From an uncultured Propionibacteriaceae bacterium (lineage in GTDB: Bacteria > Actinomycetota > Actinomycetes > Propionibacteriales > Propionibacteriaceae): 64,000 bases of DNA. The notes beneath the pieces were generated by a model. The model was given only the letters and a program-made list of their open reading frames with translations. It searched no databases and was not told the DNA's origin. Positions 16,473 through 25,216 of the stretch are shown in pieces. Each line of letters starts with the position of its first letter. Position 1 is the first letter of the stretch. A program made the translations under genes and the position numbers. The stretch spans positions 62,001 through 126,000 of the forward strand of contig CALBCJ010000012.1 of NCBI GenBank assembly GCA_937926975.1, given 5' to 3'.

Positions 16473-17464
16473 CCGGTTTCCGGGTGGATCCCTGGGACCC
16501 CGCGTACGGCAGCAGCGCCGACGACCTCACCGAGTCCCAGGCCGAGGTCGACGCCGAGGCCGAGGTCGCCGAGGCCGGCTGGGCCCCGATCGACCCGGGC
16601 CCGGCACCGGCTCCCAGCGCGGTCCTGTTCGCCGACGGGGTGCGCCGCCTCGACGCCCGGGTCTGGTTCGACCCGGCCGGGCCCGGGGTTCCGGAGCCCG
16701 GGGTCTGCGCCAGCCTGGCGGCCGGGGTGGTCTGCAGCTGCCCGGCCGGGGCGCACCTGGCGGCCGTTGAGGTCCAGCGGGTGGTCGCCGCGACCCGGGC
16801 CGACCTGGACGACCTGGCCACCCCGGTCGGCACGTACGCGGCGCAGCCGGTGACCCGGGTGGCCGGCAGCGAGCCCAGCAGCCTGGTGGTGCAGCGGGTC
16901 CAGAGCTGCCTGGCCGGTCTTGAGGCGGCCACCGTACGGGGTGCCCGGCAGCCCGGGTCCGGCTGCCACAGCGGACCCGACGACCTGCTGGTGGTCGACG
17001 GCCCGCTGCGGTTCCACGCTGACCTGCCGCGGGCCGTCGGCTTCATCAAGGCCCACCACGCCGCGTACCTGCCCGACCACCTGAGCAGCGTGGTCGCCAG
17101 CCTCGGCCCGGGCCAGCGGACCCCGGTCTTCGGGCTGGGGACCCGGTGGCGGCGCTACTCCTGGTACCTGCGGCTGCCCGGCCCAGCCACCGGCTGGTGG
17201 GCCGGGGTGGTGCGGGTCGAGGCCTCGGAGCGGCTCGACCCGGCCGCTGCCTGCCGGCTGGCGAACCTGACCGCGCAGGTCCTGCCCCGGTACGCCTCAG
17301 TCGAGTACAAGGACCCCCGCGCGCCGCAGAACCTGTACCCGGTCGCCGGGCTAGAGCGCCAGCTGCGCCGCCGGCTAGGAGACCTGGGTCTGGTGCAGCG
17401 GGCCCTGCGTGCCGCCGGGAACCGGGACGGTACGGGCAGCGGAGTCACCAGCGGTGCCCACTGA
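16469..17464 (+). CDS. NurA-like nuclease domain protein
   Basis: A 331-residue protein I read as a NurA-type nuclease, the 5'-3' end-resection partner of HerA. Motifs in order: VLFADGVRRLDAR (candidate catalytic D56), LLVVDGPLRF (D177), AVGFIKAHHAAYLPD (the Lys-containing motif), a late beta hairpin GVVRVEASE (E251), and the C-terminal SVEYKDPRAPQNLYPVAGLE stretch. The acidic N-terminal 50 residues look disordered. GTG 16469 overlaps the sbcC stop by four bases, completing a HerA-SbcD-SbcC-NurA operon. Similarity is judged from motif spacing by eye; a profile search with the NurA domain would settle it. Confidence 0.72.
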   Translation: MTGFRVDPWDPAYGSSADDLTESQAEVDAEAEVAEAGWAPIDPGPAPAPSAVLFADGVRRLDARVWFDPAGPGVPEPGVCASLAAGVVCSCPAGAHLAAVEVQRVVAATRADLDDLATPVGTYAAQPVTRVAGSEPSSLVVQRVQSCLAGLEAATVRGARQPGSGCHSGPDDLLVVDGPLRFHADLPRAVGFIKAHHAAYLPDHLSSVVASLGPGQRTPVFGLGTRWRRYSWYLRLPGPATGWWAGVVRVEASERLDPAAACRLANLTAQVLPRYASVEYKDPRAPQNLYPVAGLERQLRRRLGDLGLVQRALRAAGNRDGTGSGVTSGAH

Positions 17465-17521
17465 CCCCTCAGGACGCTGGGACTGGGGCAGGGCCACCCC
17501 TGGCCGAGCAGGGGAGGGACC

Positions 17522-18352
17522 ATGACCGGCCCGAGCCCAGCCAAAGAGCCGGGCGGGCTGCCAGCCCCCGGTCTGAGCGGGCCGGGTGCGGCCCGCTGGA
17601 ACATGGCCCGGACCCTGGAGGTCTTCGCCGGGCACGAGGTACGGCAGACCACCCCCGGCGGCACCATCGTCCACACCGACGAGACGGCAGAGGCCCGTAC
17701 ACCTCACCACAACGCCACCCTCGCCCTGTCGCCCGCCACCACCGCCGACCACCTGCTTCAGGTGGCGTCCACGTCCCGGGTCAGCAACCTGGTGTGGGTC
17801 GACCCCGAGCACGAGGCGGCAGCCTACGAGCACCTCCGGGCCCGGGGGCTGGAGCCGGTGATGGACCTGGCGCAGATGCACCTGGCACAGATCGACCGTG
17901 CCCGGCTGGTTCGGCAGCAGCAGGCGGGGAGGCGTCACTGCCCCGCCGGTGGCGGCTGACGACCGACCCGGAGGTCCGCCTCGACGGGCTGCGCCAGCTG
18001 CACCTCGACGCCACAGGGATGCCCCAGATGGTCGACTTCTTCGCGGCCCGAGGTCCTGCGCCATGAGGCGGTCGGCCTGGCCCTGGTGCTGGACGAGGCC
18101 GACGAGCCAGTCTCAGCCGGGCTGCGGGTGGACGACCCGGCGTCGGCCTCGTCGGGGCTGTACTGGGTCATCACCAGGCCGGATAGCCGCGGTCAGGGAC
18201 TGGGCCGGCTGGTCGTCACCACCCTCCTGGCCGGTGCTCCGGCCACGGTCCGGCAGGCCGTGCTTCAGGCCACCGACGCCGGGCAGCGGCTGTACGAGTC
18301 GCTCGGCTTCACGACCACCCACCGGTGGCTGCGGCTGCGCTACCGGGTCTGA
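17522..18352 (+). pseudogene. GNAT acetyltransferase broken by two compensating frameshifts
   Basis: ATG 17522 follows a GGGGAGGGA ribosome binding site and encodes 145 residues before TGA at 17957. Continuous coding bias then moves to the +2 frame register (DPEVRLDGLRQLHLDATGMP) from about 17926 to 18050, and back to the original frame to end at 18352. That last part carries the GNAT acetyl-CoA motif RPDSRGQGLGRLVV and the C-terminal LYESLGF. The first shift fits a lost G in the GGGG run at 17926-17929, the second an extra C near 18048-18050, with net zero change. The repaired product would be ~276 residues, with two GNAT-like halves. Either a real pseudogene or two homopolymer sequencing errors. 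Confidence 0.7.
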
Positions 18353-18377
18353 CCCGCAAGACGAGGCCCCGTACGGC

Positions 18378-19211
18378 TCAGCTCTCGCCCTGGCGGCGCA
18401 GGTAGCGCTGGAACTCGGCGGCGATCGCGTCGCCGGAGGGCTCGACCTGGCGGGCGTCACTGGCGACCTCCAGGGAGTGGATGTACTCGGCCACGTCCGG
18501 GTCCTCGTCGGCCAGCTCGTTGACGTTCTTCTCCCACAGCTCGGCCCGGGCCGGCAGGTCGCCGAGGTTGATCGGCTGGCCGAGCAGGTCCTCCAGCCGG
18601 GCCAGCAGCGCCAGGGTGGCCTTGGGGTTGGGCGGGTTGGCGACGTAGTGGGAGCAGGCTGCCCACAGCGACACTGTCGGCAGCCCGGCCATCTGGCAGG
18701 CCTGGGCTACGACGCCCTGGATCCCGGTCGGGCCCTCGTACGTGGACTGCTCGGCGTCGTAGCGGCTGCGGACTCCCGGGTCCGTGCTGGACAGCGAGAC
18801 CGGGATCGGGCGGGTGTGCGGGTTCTCTGAGAGCAGGGCGCCGAGCGCGATCACCAGCTCCGGCTCGGCGACCAGCAGCGCCGCCACCAGGGCCGCCGCG
18901 TACGCCGGCCAGCGGAAGCTCGGCTCCGGCCCGCGCACCACCACCACGTCTCGCTCCGGCAGCCGGCAGACCAGGACCTCGGTGCTCGGCCAGGTGATGG
19001 TGCGCTGACCGTCCGTGTTCAGGGCGGTCATCGGTCGGGTGGCCTGAAAGTCGTAGTAGTCGCTCGGGTCGAGAGTGACCGCGACCGACGACGGGTAGGT
19101 GGACACGAGGTGGTCGACAGCGTCCGAGGCAGCCTGGGCAGCGTCGCTCCAGCCGGCGAACGCCAGGACCGCGATCGGCCGGCGAAGATTGCGCAGGTCA
19201 GCCTCGGGCAT
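18378..19211 (-). CDS. PAC2 family protein
   Basis: A 277-residue member of the PAC2 family, named for archaeal/eukaryotic proteasome assembly chaperones; the bacterial role is unknown. Seen features: an N-terminal AVLAFAGWSDAAQAASDAV motif, the YYDFQATRP motif, VVVVRGPEPSFRW, a central LLSENPHTRPIPV segment, GVVAQACQMAGLPTVSLWA, then an acidic helical C-terminus. ATG 19211 lies seven bases downstream of a TAGCCT box on the minus strand, so it is probably leaderless. It converges with the GNAT gene. Cytoplasmic by sequence. Confidence 0.88.
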   Translation of the reverse strand: MPEADLRNLRRPIAVLAFAGWSDAAQAASDAVDHLVSTYPSSVAVTLDPSDYYDFQATRPMTALNTDGQRTITWPSTEVLVCRLPERDVVVVRGPEPSFRWPAYAAALVAALLVAEPELVIALGALLSENPHTRPIPVSLSSTDPGVRSRYDAEQSTYEGPTGIQGVVAQACQMAGLPTVSLWAACSHYVANPPNPKATLALLARLEDLLGQPINLGDLPARAELWEKNVNELADEDPDVAEYIHSLEVASDARQVEPSGDAIAAEFQRYLRRQGES

Positions 19212-19218
19212 GCCCGAC

Positions 19219-19224
19219 AGGCTA
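19219..19224 (-). promoter_or_regulatory. -10 box for leaderless PAC2 gene
   Basis: On the minus strand TAGCCT is separated by seven bases from ATG 19211, predicting a transcript that begins at the start codon. Confidence 0.5.
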
Positions 19225-19299
19225 CCGGTCGTCCGGGACCGGCGCGGTCACCGTTCGCGCGAGGTACCGGCACCACCGGTCCCAGACCGGAGTCTGTGC

Positions 19300-20460
19300 T
19301 CAGCTCCAGCCGGCCGCCCGGCCACCCACCCGGTCGGCACTGACCCGGTCCTGGTACCCGCTGGCGATGAAGGCCCGGACCGGGTCGGCCGGCAGCCCGC
19401 GGGACTCGCGCCAGGCCGCCAGGTCAGCGCGGACGTCGGTGTAGAAGGCGTCCATGAAGACCTCGTTCGCTCCGAGCACGTCGCCGCTGCGCTGCGCCGC
19501 GCCCAGGGCCTCGGTGTCGACCAGCAGGGCCCGGGCCAGCATCTCCTGGACGTTCAGCACCGAGCGGACCTGGCCCTGAATGTGGGGCTCGATGTTGTGG
19601 CACTGGTCGAGCATGAAGACCAGGTTGTCGTTCTCCAGCCCGCCGCCGCGTACGACCTCGTACAGGATCCGGAACAGCTGGAACGGGTCGGCAGCGCCGA
19701 CGATCAGGTCGTCGTCGGCGTAGAAGCGGGAGTTGAAGTCGAACGAGCCAAGCCGGTCCGCGCGCAGGAGCGACGCCACGATGAGCTCGATGTTGGTGCC
19801 GGGGGCGTGGTGGCCGGTGTCGAGGCAGACAAAGGCCTTCTCGCCGAGCGCCTGGCAGTGCAGCAGCGAGGTTCCCCAGTCGGGGACGTCAGTGTGGTAA
19901 AAGGCCGGCTCGAAGAGCTTGTACTCCAGCACCAGCCGCTGCTCGGCGCCGAGCCCGGCGTAGATCTCGGCCAGGGACTCGGCCAGCCGGTCCTGGCGGT
20001 CGCGCAGGTCGTCCTGCCCGGGGTAGTTGGTGCCGTCGGCGAGCCAGATCTTGAGGTCCCGGGAGCCGGTCGCGGTCATCACCTCGATGCAGTCAAGGTT
20101 GTGCCGCACGGCCTTGGCCCGGACCCGGGGATCGGGGTGGGCCAGGCTGCCCAGCTTGTAGTCGTCGTCCTGGAAGGTGTTGGAGTTGATGGTGCCGATC
20201 CGGACCCCCAGGCTCTGGGCGTACGCGCTGAGTGCGGCGTAGTCGTCGACCTGGTCCCACGGGATGTGCAGGGCGACCGCCGGGGCCAGGCCGGTGACCG
20301 CGTGGACCTGGGCGGCGTCGGCCAGCTTCTCCTCGACGGTGCGCGGGGTGCCGGGCTGGCCGAAGACCTTGAACCGGGTGCCGGAGTTGCCGTACGCCCA
20401 GGACGGGACCTCGATGGCGAGGCTGGCCAGACGGTCGGCGACGGCGGCGAAGGTGGGCAT
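19300..20460 (-). CDS. rhaI: L-rhamnose isomerase (actinobacterial/P. stutzeri type)
   Basis: Predicted to convert L-rhamnose to L-rhamnulose. The 386-residue TIM-barrel sugar isomerase carries the family metal-binding residues in RLVLEYKLFEPAFYHTDVPD, GEKAFVCLDTGHHAPG and GSFDFNSRFYADDDL, plus the LDQCHNIEPHIQGQ segment. ATG 20460 was chosen because AGGAG precedes it by a few bases and MPTFAAVADRLASL fits the family; an in-frame ATG further upstream lies inside the operator. It diverges from the kinase gene across a shared regulatory region. Related isomerases can act on other ketose/aldose pairs, so the sugar is probable rather than certain. Confidence 0.87.
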   Translation of the reverse strand: MPTFAAVADRLASLAIEVPSWAYGNSGTRFKVFGQPGTPRTVEEKLADAAQVHAVTGLAPAVALHIPWDQVDDYAALSAYAQSLGVRIGTINSNTFQDDDYKLGSLAHPDPRVRAKAVRHNLDCIEVMTATGSRDLKIWLADGTNYPGQDDLRDRQDRLAESLAEIYAGLGAEQRLVLEYKLFEPAFYHTDVPDWGTSLLHCQALGEKAFVCLDTGHHAPGTNIELIVASLLRADRLGSFDFNSRFYADDDLIVGAADPFQLFRILYEVVRGGGLENDNLVFMLDQCHNIEPHIQGQVRSVLNVQEMLARALLVDTEALGAAQRSGDVLGANEVFMDAFYTDVRADLAAWRESRGLPADPVRAFIASGYQDRVSADRVGGRAAGWS

Positions 20461-20479
20461 CGGGGCTCCTGTCTCGTGG

Positions 20480-20493
20480 ATGAATCGATTCAT
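20480..20493. promoter_or_regulatory. Perfect palindromic operator in the rhaI-rhaB divergent promoter
   Basis: ATGAATCGATTCAT is a perfect 14-bp palindrome with a central CG, the form of LacI-family operators. On the minus strand it follows the candidate -10 TAGCAT (20492-20497) and would overlap the rhaI transcription start. For rhaB the candidate -10 is TACGCT (20536-20541). A related site lies at 22051-22062. No LacI-type regulator is encoded in this window. Confidence 0.7.
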
Positions 20494-20585
20494 GCTATGA
20501 CTGGCTCGGGGCAGCGTCAACGGGTACCGGCGGGCTACGCTGCCGACGGCGACGTTGCCAGGACACACGACTGCGTGGAGGGACC

Positions 20586-22046
20586 ATGACCAAGGCGGGC
20601 TTCGCGGCCGCTGACCTGGGGGCGACCAGCGGCCGGGTGATCCTCGGGGTCCTCAGTGACGGGCGCTTCGAGCTGAGGGAGACCCGACGCTTCCCGACCC
20701 CGACCCTGACCGCCGAGGACGGTTCCCTGCACTGGGACCTCGACCGGCTGCTGTCCGAGGTGACCGCCGGCTTCGAGGCAGCCCTGGCCCGCTACCCCGA
20801 GCTCGGCAGCGTCGGGATCGACACCTGGGGGGTCGACTACGGCCGGGTCGGCGACGGCGGGAGCCTGCTGGAGCCCCCGTACCACTACCGCGACTCGCGC
20901 ACCGACCAGGTCCCGGAGCGGTTCTTCGAGAAGGTCTCGGCTCGCGAGCTGTACGGGCGGGCCGGGCTGCAGGTGATGCCCTTCAACACGATCTTCCAGC
21001 TGGCCGCCGGGGCGGGCGCAGGCTGGGACCGGACAGAGTCGGTGATCCTGCTGCCGGACCTGTTCGGCTACCTGCTGACCGGGCGCCGGGTGGCCGAGGT
21101 GACGATCGCCTCGACCACCGGGCTGCTCGACACCCGGCGTCGGCAGTGGTGCCCCGAGACCCTGGCCGAGATGGAGCGCCACTACGGTCTGCCGCTGCGG
21201 CGGGTGCTTCCCGAGCTGGTGGAGCCGGGCACTGTCCTGGCCGGCGCCGCGTCCTGGGGGGTGCCGGTGGTCTCGGTGGGCGGGCACGACACCGCCTCGG
21301 CGGTGGTGACTGTCCCGACCCAGACCGAGCACTTCGCGTACATCTCGTCGGGGACCTGGTCGCTGGTCGGCCTGGAGCTGGACCAGCCGGTGCTGAGCGA
21401 GGACTCCCAGCGGGCCAACTTCACCAACGAGCTCGGGGTCGACCACTCGGTGCGCTTCCTGAAGAACGTGATGGGTCTGTGGGTGCTGACCGAGTCGATG
21501 CGGACCTGGGAGCGGGCCGGTCAGCCGCAGGAGCTGCAGGCGCTGCTGGTGGCGGCGGCCGAGGAGCCGGCCCTGGGCTGCGTGCTCGACATGTCCGACG
21601 AGCGGCTGATCGCGCCGGGGGACATGCCAGCCCGGCTGGCGCAGATGGCCCGCGAGACCGGGCAGCGCCCGCCCGAGGGGCCGGCCGCGGTAACCCGCTG
21701 CATCCTCGACTCGCTGGCCCTGGCCTACCGCCGCTCGATCCGGGAGGCCTGCCAGCTGTCGAGCCGCCATGTCGACGTGGTCCACGTCGTCGGCGGCGGC
21801 TGCCGCAACGAGCTGCTCTGCCAGCTCACCGCCGAGGCCACCGGCCTGCCGGTGGTGGCCGGGCCGGCGGAGGGTACCGCGCTGGGGAACCTGCTGGTGC
21901 AGGCCCGGGCGGTGGGGGCGCTGGGCGGCGGCCTGATGGAGCTGCGCGAGGTCGCCCGGGCCTCGTCCCAGCTGGCTCGGTACCAGCCTGGGGTGCTGGG
22001 CCTGGGGCAGGAGCGCTGGAGGGCCGCGGAGGAGCGCCTGGGCTAG
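20586..22046 (+). CDS. rhaB: Rhamnulokinase, FGGY family
   Basis: Predicted to phosphorylate L-rhamnulose at O1. The 486-residue FGGY carbohydrate kinase begins FAAADLGATSGRVILG (ATP phosphate loop), has the substrate/catalytic segment VGIDTWGVDYG, PYHYRDSRT, the FNTIFQLAA motif, GGHDTASAV with the catalytic Asp, ISSGTWSLVG, and the C-terminal adenosine motif VVGGGCRNELLCQLTAEATG. ATG 20586 follows GGAGGG. It reads away from rhaI. The sugar specificity rests on similarity to rhamnulokinases and the neighbouring isomerase. Confidence 0.9.
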   Translation: MTKAGFAAADLGATSGRVILGVLSDGRFELRETRRFPTPTLTAEDGSLHWDLDRLLSEVTAGFEAALARYPELGSVGIDTWGVDYGRVGDGGSLLEPPYHYRDSRTDQVPERFFEKVSARELYGRAGLQVMPFNTIFQLAAGAGAGWDRTESVILLPDLFGYLLTGRRVAEVTIASTTGLLDTRRRQWCPETLAEMERHYGLPLRRVLPELVEPGTVLAGAASWGVPVVSVGGHDTASAVVTVPTQTEHFAYISSGTWSLVGLELDQPVLSEDSQRANFTNELGVDHSVRFLKNVMGLWVLTESMRTWERAGQPQELQALLVAAAEEPALGCVLDMSDERLIAPGDMPARLAQMARETGQRPPEGPAAVTRCILDSLALAYRRSIREACQLSSRHVDVVHVVGGGCRNELLCQLTAEATGLPVVAGPAEGTALGNLLVQARAVGALGGGLMELREVARASSQLARYQPGVLGLGQERWRAAEERLG

Positions 22047-22062
22047 AGTGTGAACCGTTTCA
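22044..22062 (+). promoter_or_regulatory. Promoter with LacI-type operator for the PHP-aldolase-ADH operon
   Basis: A candidate -10, TAGAGT (22044-22049), overlaps the end of rhaB and is followed at once by the imperfect palindrome TGAACCGTTTCA (22051-22062), matching the form TGAANCGNTTCA of the site at 20481-20492. The operator would cover the transcription start. The downstream gene then has GGAAGGA before its ATG. Confidence 0.6.
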
Positions 22063-22083
22063 GTACCGTACGGAAGGACTGCG

Positions 22084-23241
22084 ATGACGCGGCCGCCCAT
22101 CGTGAACACCCACGTCCACCTGCCACCGAACTTCTCGGCGTTCAGCACCGTGGTCGACGCTGTTGAGACGGCGGCTGCGCAGGGGGTCCGGGCGGTCGGG
22201 GTCTCCAACTTCTACGACCAGCAGGTCTACCGGCGGTTCGCTGACCTGGCTGCCGAGGCCGGCGTCGTCGCCCTGTACGGGCTGGAGCTCATCACCGTGG
22301 TGGCCGACCTGGAGGCCGCCGGGACCCGGGTCAACGACCCCGCCAACCCGGGGCGGGTGTACGTCTGCGGCAAGGGGATCGACCCGTTCCGGGAGAAGTC
22401 GCCCGAGGCGGCCGCCACCGCCGCCGAGATCCGCCGCGGCAACGACGCCCGGGCCGAGCAGATGCTGACCAGCCTGTCGGCGCACCTGCAGACCGCAGGC
22501 CTGCCGGCCAGCCTGGACGCGACTGGTGTCGCGGCCGCGGTGGCGGCCCGGGCTGAGGTGCCGGTGGAGTGGGTCTCGCTGCAGGAGCGCCACATTGCCC
22601 AGGCGGTGGAGGAGACCGTCTCGGCCCTGCCCCGCCAGCAGCGGGCGCGGCTGCTGGAGCGCGCGTACGGGGCGCCAGGCAGCGCCGACCTGGACGACCC
22701 GGCTGCGCTGCAGGCCGAGATCCGCTCCCGGCTGCTCAAGGCCGGGCGGCCCGGTTTCGCCCCGGAGGTCCCGCTGACCTTCGAGGCCGCCTACCGCTAC
22801 GTCCTGGCGATGGGTGGGATCCCGTGCTACCCGACCCTGGCCGACGGCGCCGACCCGGTCTGCCCGTTCGAGGAGCCGCCGGCCGCGCTGGCTCAGCGGG
22901 TACGGGAGCGGGGCATCGTGCTGGCCGAGCTGATCCCGGTCCGGAACCGGTCCGCGGTGGTCGACGCGTACGTCGAGGCCTTCACCGCCGCCGGGATCGA
23001 GGTCGTGGCGGGGACCGAGCACAACACCGTCGACCGGGTCCCGTACGACCCGGCCTGTGTCGACGGGCCGGTCTCTGAGGCCTCCCGGCAGGCCTTCTAC
23101 GAGGGCACCTGCATCGTCGCCGCTCACCAGGCCCGGGTCGCGGTAGGGGAGCCGGGCTTCGTTGACGAGTCCGGGGCCCGGGCCGCCGACCGGGACCGGC
23201 TGGTCGCCGAGGGCCGCGCGATCATCGAGGGAGCAGCATGA
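22084..23241 (+). CDS. PHP-domain metal-dependent hydrolase-like protein in sugar cluster
   Basis: A 385-residue protein with PHP/amidohydrolase-like metal motifs: NTHVHLPPNFSAF at the N-terminus (H10, H12), an internal GLELITVVADLEA strand, AMGGIPCYPTLAD, and GTEHNTVDRVPYDP (H313), then AAHQA near the end. Between ~100 and 235 there is a helical insertion. PHP enzymes hydrolyse phosphate esters or related bonds with bound metals; the substrate here is unknown. It is first in an operon with its own operator, and its stop overlaps the aldolase-dehydrogenase gene by four bases, so a direct role in the same sugar pathway is likely. Confidence 0.72.
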   Translation: MTRPPIVNTHVHLPPNFSAFSTVVDAVETAAAQGVRAVGVSNFYDQQVYRRFADLAAEAGVVALYGLELITVVADLEAAGTRVNDPANPGRVYVCGKGIDPFREKSPEAAATAAEIRRGNDARAEQMLTSLSAHLQTAGLPASLDATGVAAAVAARAEVPVEWVSLQERHIAQAVEETVSALPRQQRARLLERAYGAPGSADLDDPAALQAEIRSRLLKAGRPGFAPEVPLTFEAAYRYVLAMGGIPCYPTLADGADPVCPFEEPPAALAQRVRERGIVLAELIPVRNRSAVVDAYVEAFTAAGIEVVAGTEHNTVDRVPYDPACVDGPVSEASRQAFYEGTCIVAAHQARVAVGEPGFVDESGARAADRDRLVAEGRAIIEGAA

Positions 23242-25205
23242 CCGACCTGATGGCCGACCTGATCGAGGTCGCCCACCGCTTCGGAACCTCCGAGTTCTCC
23301 CGCGCTGGGGGCGGCAACGCCTCGGTCAAGGTCGATGGGGTGCTGCACATCAAGCCCAGCGGGGTGCCGCTGCTCACCCTGACCGCAGACGACCTGGTGC
23401 CGCTGCGGACCGAGGTCCTGCTCGACGCCCTCCACAGTGACGCCCCGGTTGAGGGCGACCCGGTGCGGGCCGCGGCCGCCGCCGCGGTGCTGCCGGGCTA
23501 CCAGGGTGGGCGCCGGCCTAGTGTCGAGATCCTCTTCCACGCCCTGCTGCCAGAGCCGATCGTGCTCCACCTGCACCCGCTGACCGCGAACGCCCTGACC
23601 TGCAACGCGGAGGCCGAGCGGCTGGCCGCCGAGCTGCTGGGCGACGAGGCGCTGCTGGTCGGCTACATCGACCCGGGGATCCCGCTGGCCCGCGGGATCG
23701 AGCAGGCCCGCCAGCAGTACCAGCAGCGCACCGGCGCCCCGGCGCCTAGGACCACGCTGCTGCGCAACCACGGGATCATCGTGGCCGGCGACTCGGCCGC
23801 CGAGGTCACCGAGCGAGTGCACCGGCTGACCGAGGTGGTCCAGGCCGCGATCGACGCCACCGCGGCGCCCGAGGCACCGGCCGAGGACCCCGCCACCCGA
23901 GAGGTGGTGCTGGCGGTGGCGCCGGTGCTGCGGGCGGTGCTGGGCAGCGAGCAGCAGCTGGCCGTGGTGGCCTGCGACACCTCCGCGCTGGTGCGCTCCG
24001 AGACCGGCGCCGACGCGGCCCTGGTCAGCGGCGGGCCGCTGATCCCCGACCAGGTCGTCTACGCCGGCTCCCTGCCCTGCGTGGTGCCGGCCGGACCGGT
24101 CGAGTCCCTGGCCCAGGCGGTGCCGCAGGCGGTCGCCGACTACCGCACCGAGCACGGACGCCCCCCGGTGGTGGTCGTGGTGCCGCAGCGGGCGGTCTTC
24201 GCCGCCGGCGCCGACCTGCGCGCGGCGGAGACCGCGCTGGCCACGTACACCGACGCGCTGCGGGTGGCCCGGGACGCGAACCGGCTGGGCCGGGTCCAGG
24301 TGCTGACCGGTGAGCAGCGCCGGTTCATCGAGACCTGGGAGGCCGAGAGCTACCGCAAGAAGGTCGCAGCCCACGGCTCGGCCGGGCGGCTGAGCGGCAA
24401 GGTGGCGGTGGTCACCGGGGCTGCGCAGGGCTTCGGGCTCGGGATCGCCGAGGCCCTGCTCGCCGAGGGTGCCCACGTGGTGCTGGCCGACCTGAACCTG
24501 GACGGGGCCCGGCGGGAGGCCGAGCGGCTGGCCGCGGCCCACGCCGGCCAGGCCCTGGCGGTCGCGGTCGACGTGGCCGACGAGCAGTCCCAGCTCGACG
24601 CGGTGTACCAGGTGGTGCGCCGGCTGGGCGGGCTTGACCTGCTCGTCTCCAACGCCGGCGTGCTGCGGGCCGACTCGGTGCTGACCCAGCCGGTGGCCGA
24701 CTTCGACCTCGTCACCAGCATCAACTACAAGGGCTACTTCCTCGGGGTCCGGGCGGTGGCGCCGGTGATGGCGGCCCAGCACGCGGCCCGCCCGGAGATG
24801 CTCTTCGACATCGTCGAGATCAACTCGAAGTCCGGGCTGGAGGGCTCGAAGCGCAACTTCGCGTACGCCGGGTCGAAGTTCGGCGGGATCGGGCTGACCC
24901 AGTCGTTCGCGCTGGAGCTGGTCGAGCACGGGATCAAGGTCAACGCGGTCTGCCCCGGCAACTTCCTGGACGGGCCGCTGTGGTCCGACCCTGAGCGGGG
25001 GCTGTTCGTGCAGTACCTCCAGGCCGGCAAGGTGCCCGGCGCGACCACGGTCGCCGAGGTCCGCGCGGCGTACGAGGCGAAGGTCCCGCTGGGACGCGGC
25101 TGCCTGCCGGCCGACGTCGCCCGGGCCGTGGTGTACGTCGTGGAGCAGCAGTACGAGACCGGCCAGGCGGTGCCGGTGACCGGCGGCCAGACCATGCTCA
25201 GCTGA
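23238..25205 (+). CDS. Class II aldolase / short-chain dehydrogenase fusion
   Basis: A 655-residue bifunctional protein. Residues ~1-240 are a class II aldolase/adducin domain (GGGNASVKVDGVLHIKPSG, zinc histidines in VLHLHPLTANA at 111 and 113, LLRNHGIIVAG). A linker domain follows, and from ~385 an SDR domain has the NAD loop TGAAQGFGLG (from 394), VSNAGVL, and catalytic INSKSG plus YAGSK (Y543, K547). By analogy to rhamnulose-1-phosphate aldolase/lactaldehyde dehydrogenase fusions it could cleave a ketose 1-phosphate and oxidise or reduce the aldehyde, but its N-terminus differs from that canonical family, so the substrate is open. Coupled by a four-base overlap to the PHP gene. Confidence 0.83.
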   Translation: MTDLMADLIEVAHRFGTSEFSRAGGGNASVKVDGVLHIKPSGVPLLTLTADDLVPLRTEVLLDALHSDAPVEGDPVRAAAAAAVLPGYQGGRRPSVEILFHALLPEPIVLHLHPLTANALTCNAEAERLAAELLGDEALLVGYIDPGIPLARGIEQARQQYQQRTGAPAPRTTLLRNHGIIVAGDSAAEVTERVHRLTEVVQAAIDATAAPEAPAEDPATREVVLAVAPVLRAVLGSEQQLAVVACDTSALVRSETGADAALVSGGPLIPDQVVYAGSLPCVVPAGPVESLAQAVPQAVADYRTEHGRPPVVVVVPQRAVFAAGADLRAAETALATYTDALRVARDANRLGRVQVLTGEQRRFIETWEAESYRKKVAAHGSAGRLSGKVAVVTGAAQGFGLGIAEALLAEGAHVVLADLNLDGARREAERLAAAHAGQALAVAVDVADEQSQLDAVYQVVRRLGGLDLLVSNAGVLRADSVLTQPVADFDLVTSINYKGYFLGVRAVAPVMAAQHAARPEMLFDIVEINSKSGLEGSKRNFAYAGSKFGGIGLTQSFALELVEHGIKVNAVCPGNFLDGPLWSDPERGLFVQYLQAGKVPGATTVAEVRAAYEAKVPLGRGCLPADVARAVVYVVEQQYETGQAVPVTGGQTMLS

Positions 25206-25216
25206 TCGGAGGAGAC

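Noticed and set aside
10285..17464. Reading the HerA-SbcCD-NurA cluster as a phage-defence island
   Set aside because: No mobile-element genes, atypical base composition or flanking repeats are visible; it looks like a stable chromosomal operon, so defence remains only a possibility.
23124..24929. Long minus-strand frame across the aldolase-dehydrogenase gene
   Set aside because: Shadow frame; repetitive His/Gln/Arg-rich translation and no plausible start or ribosome binding site.
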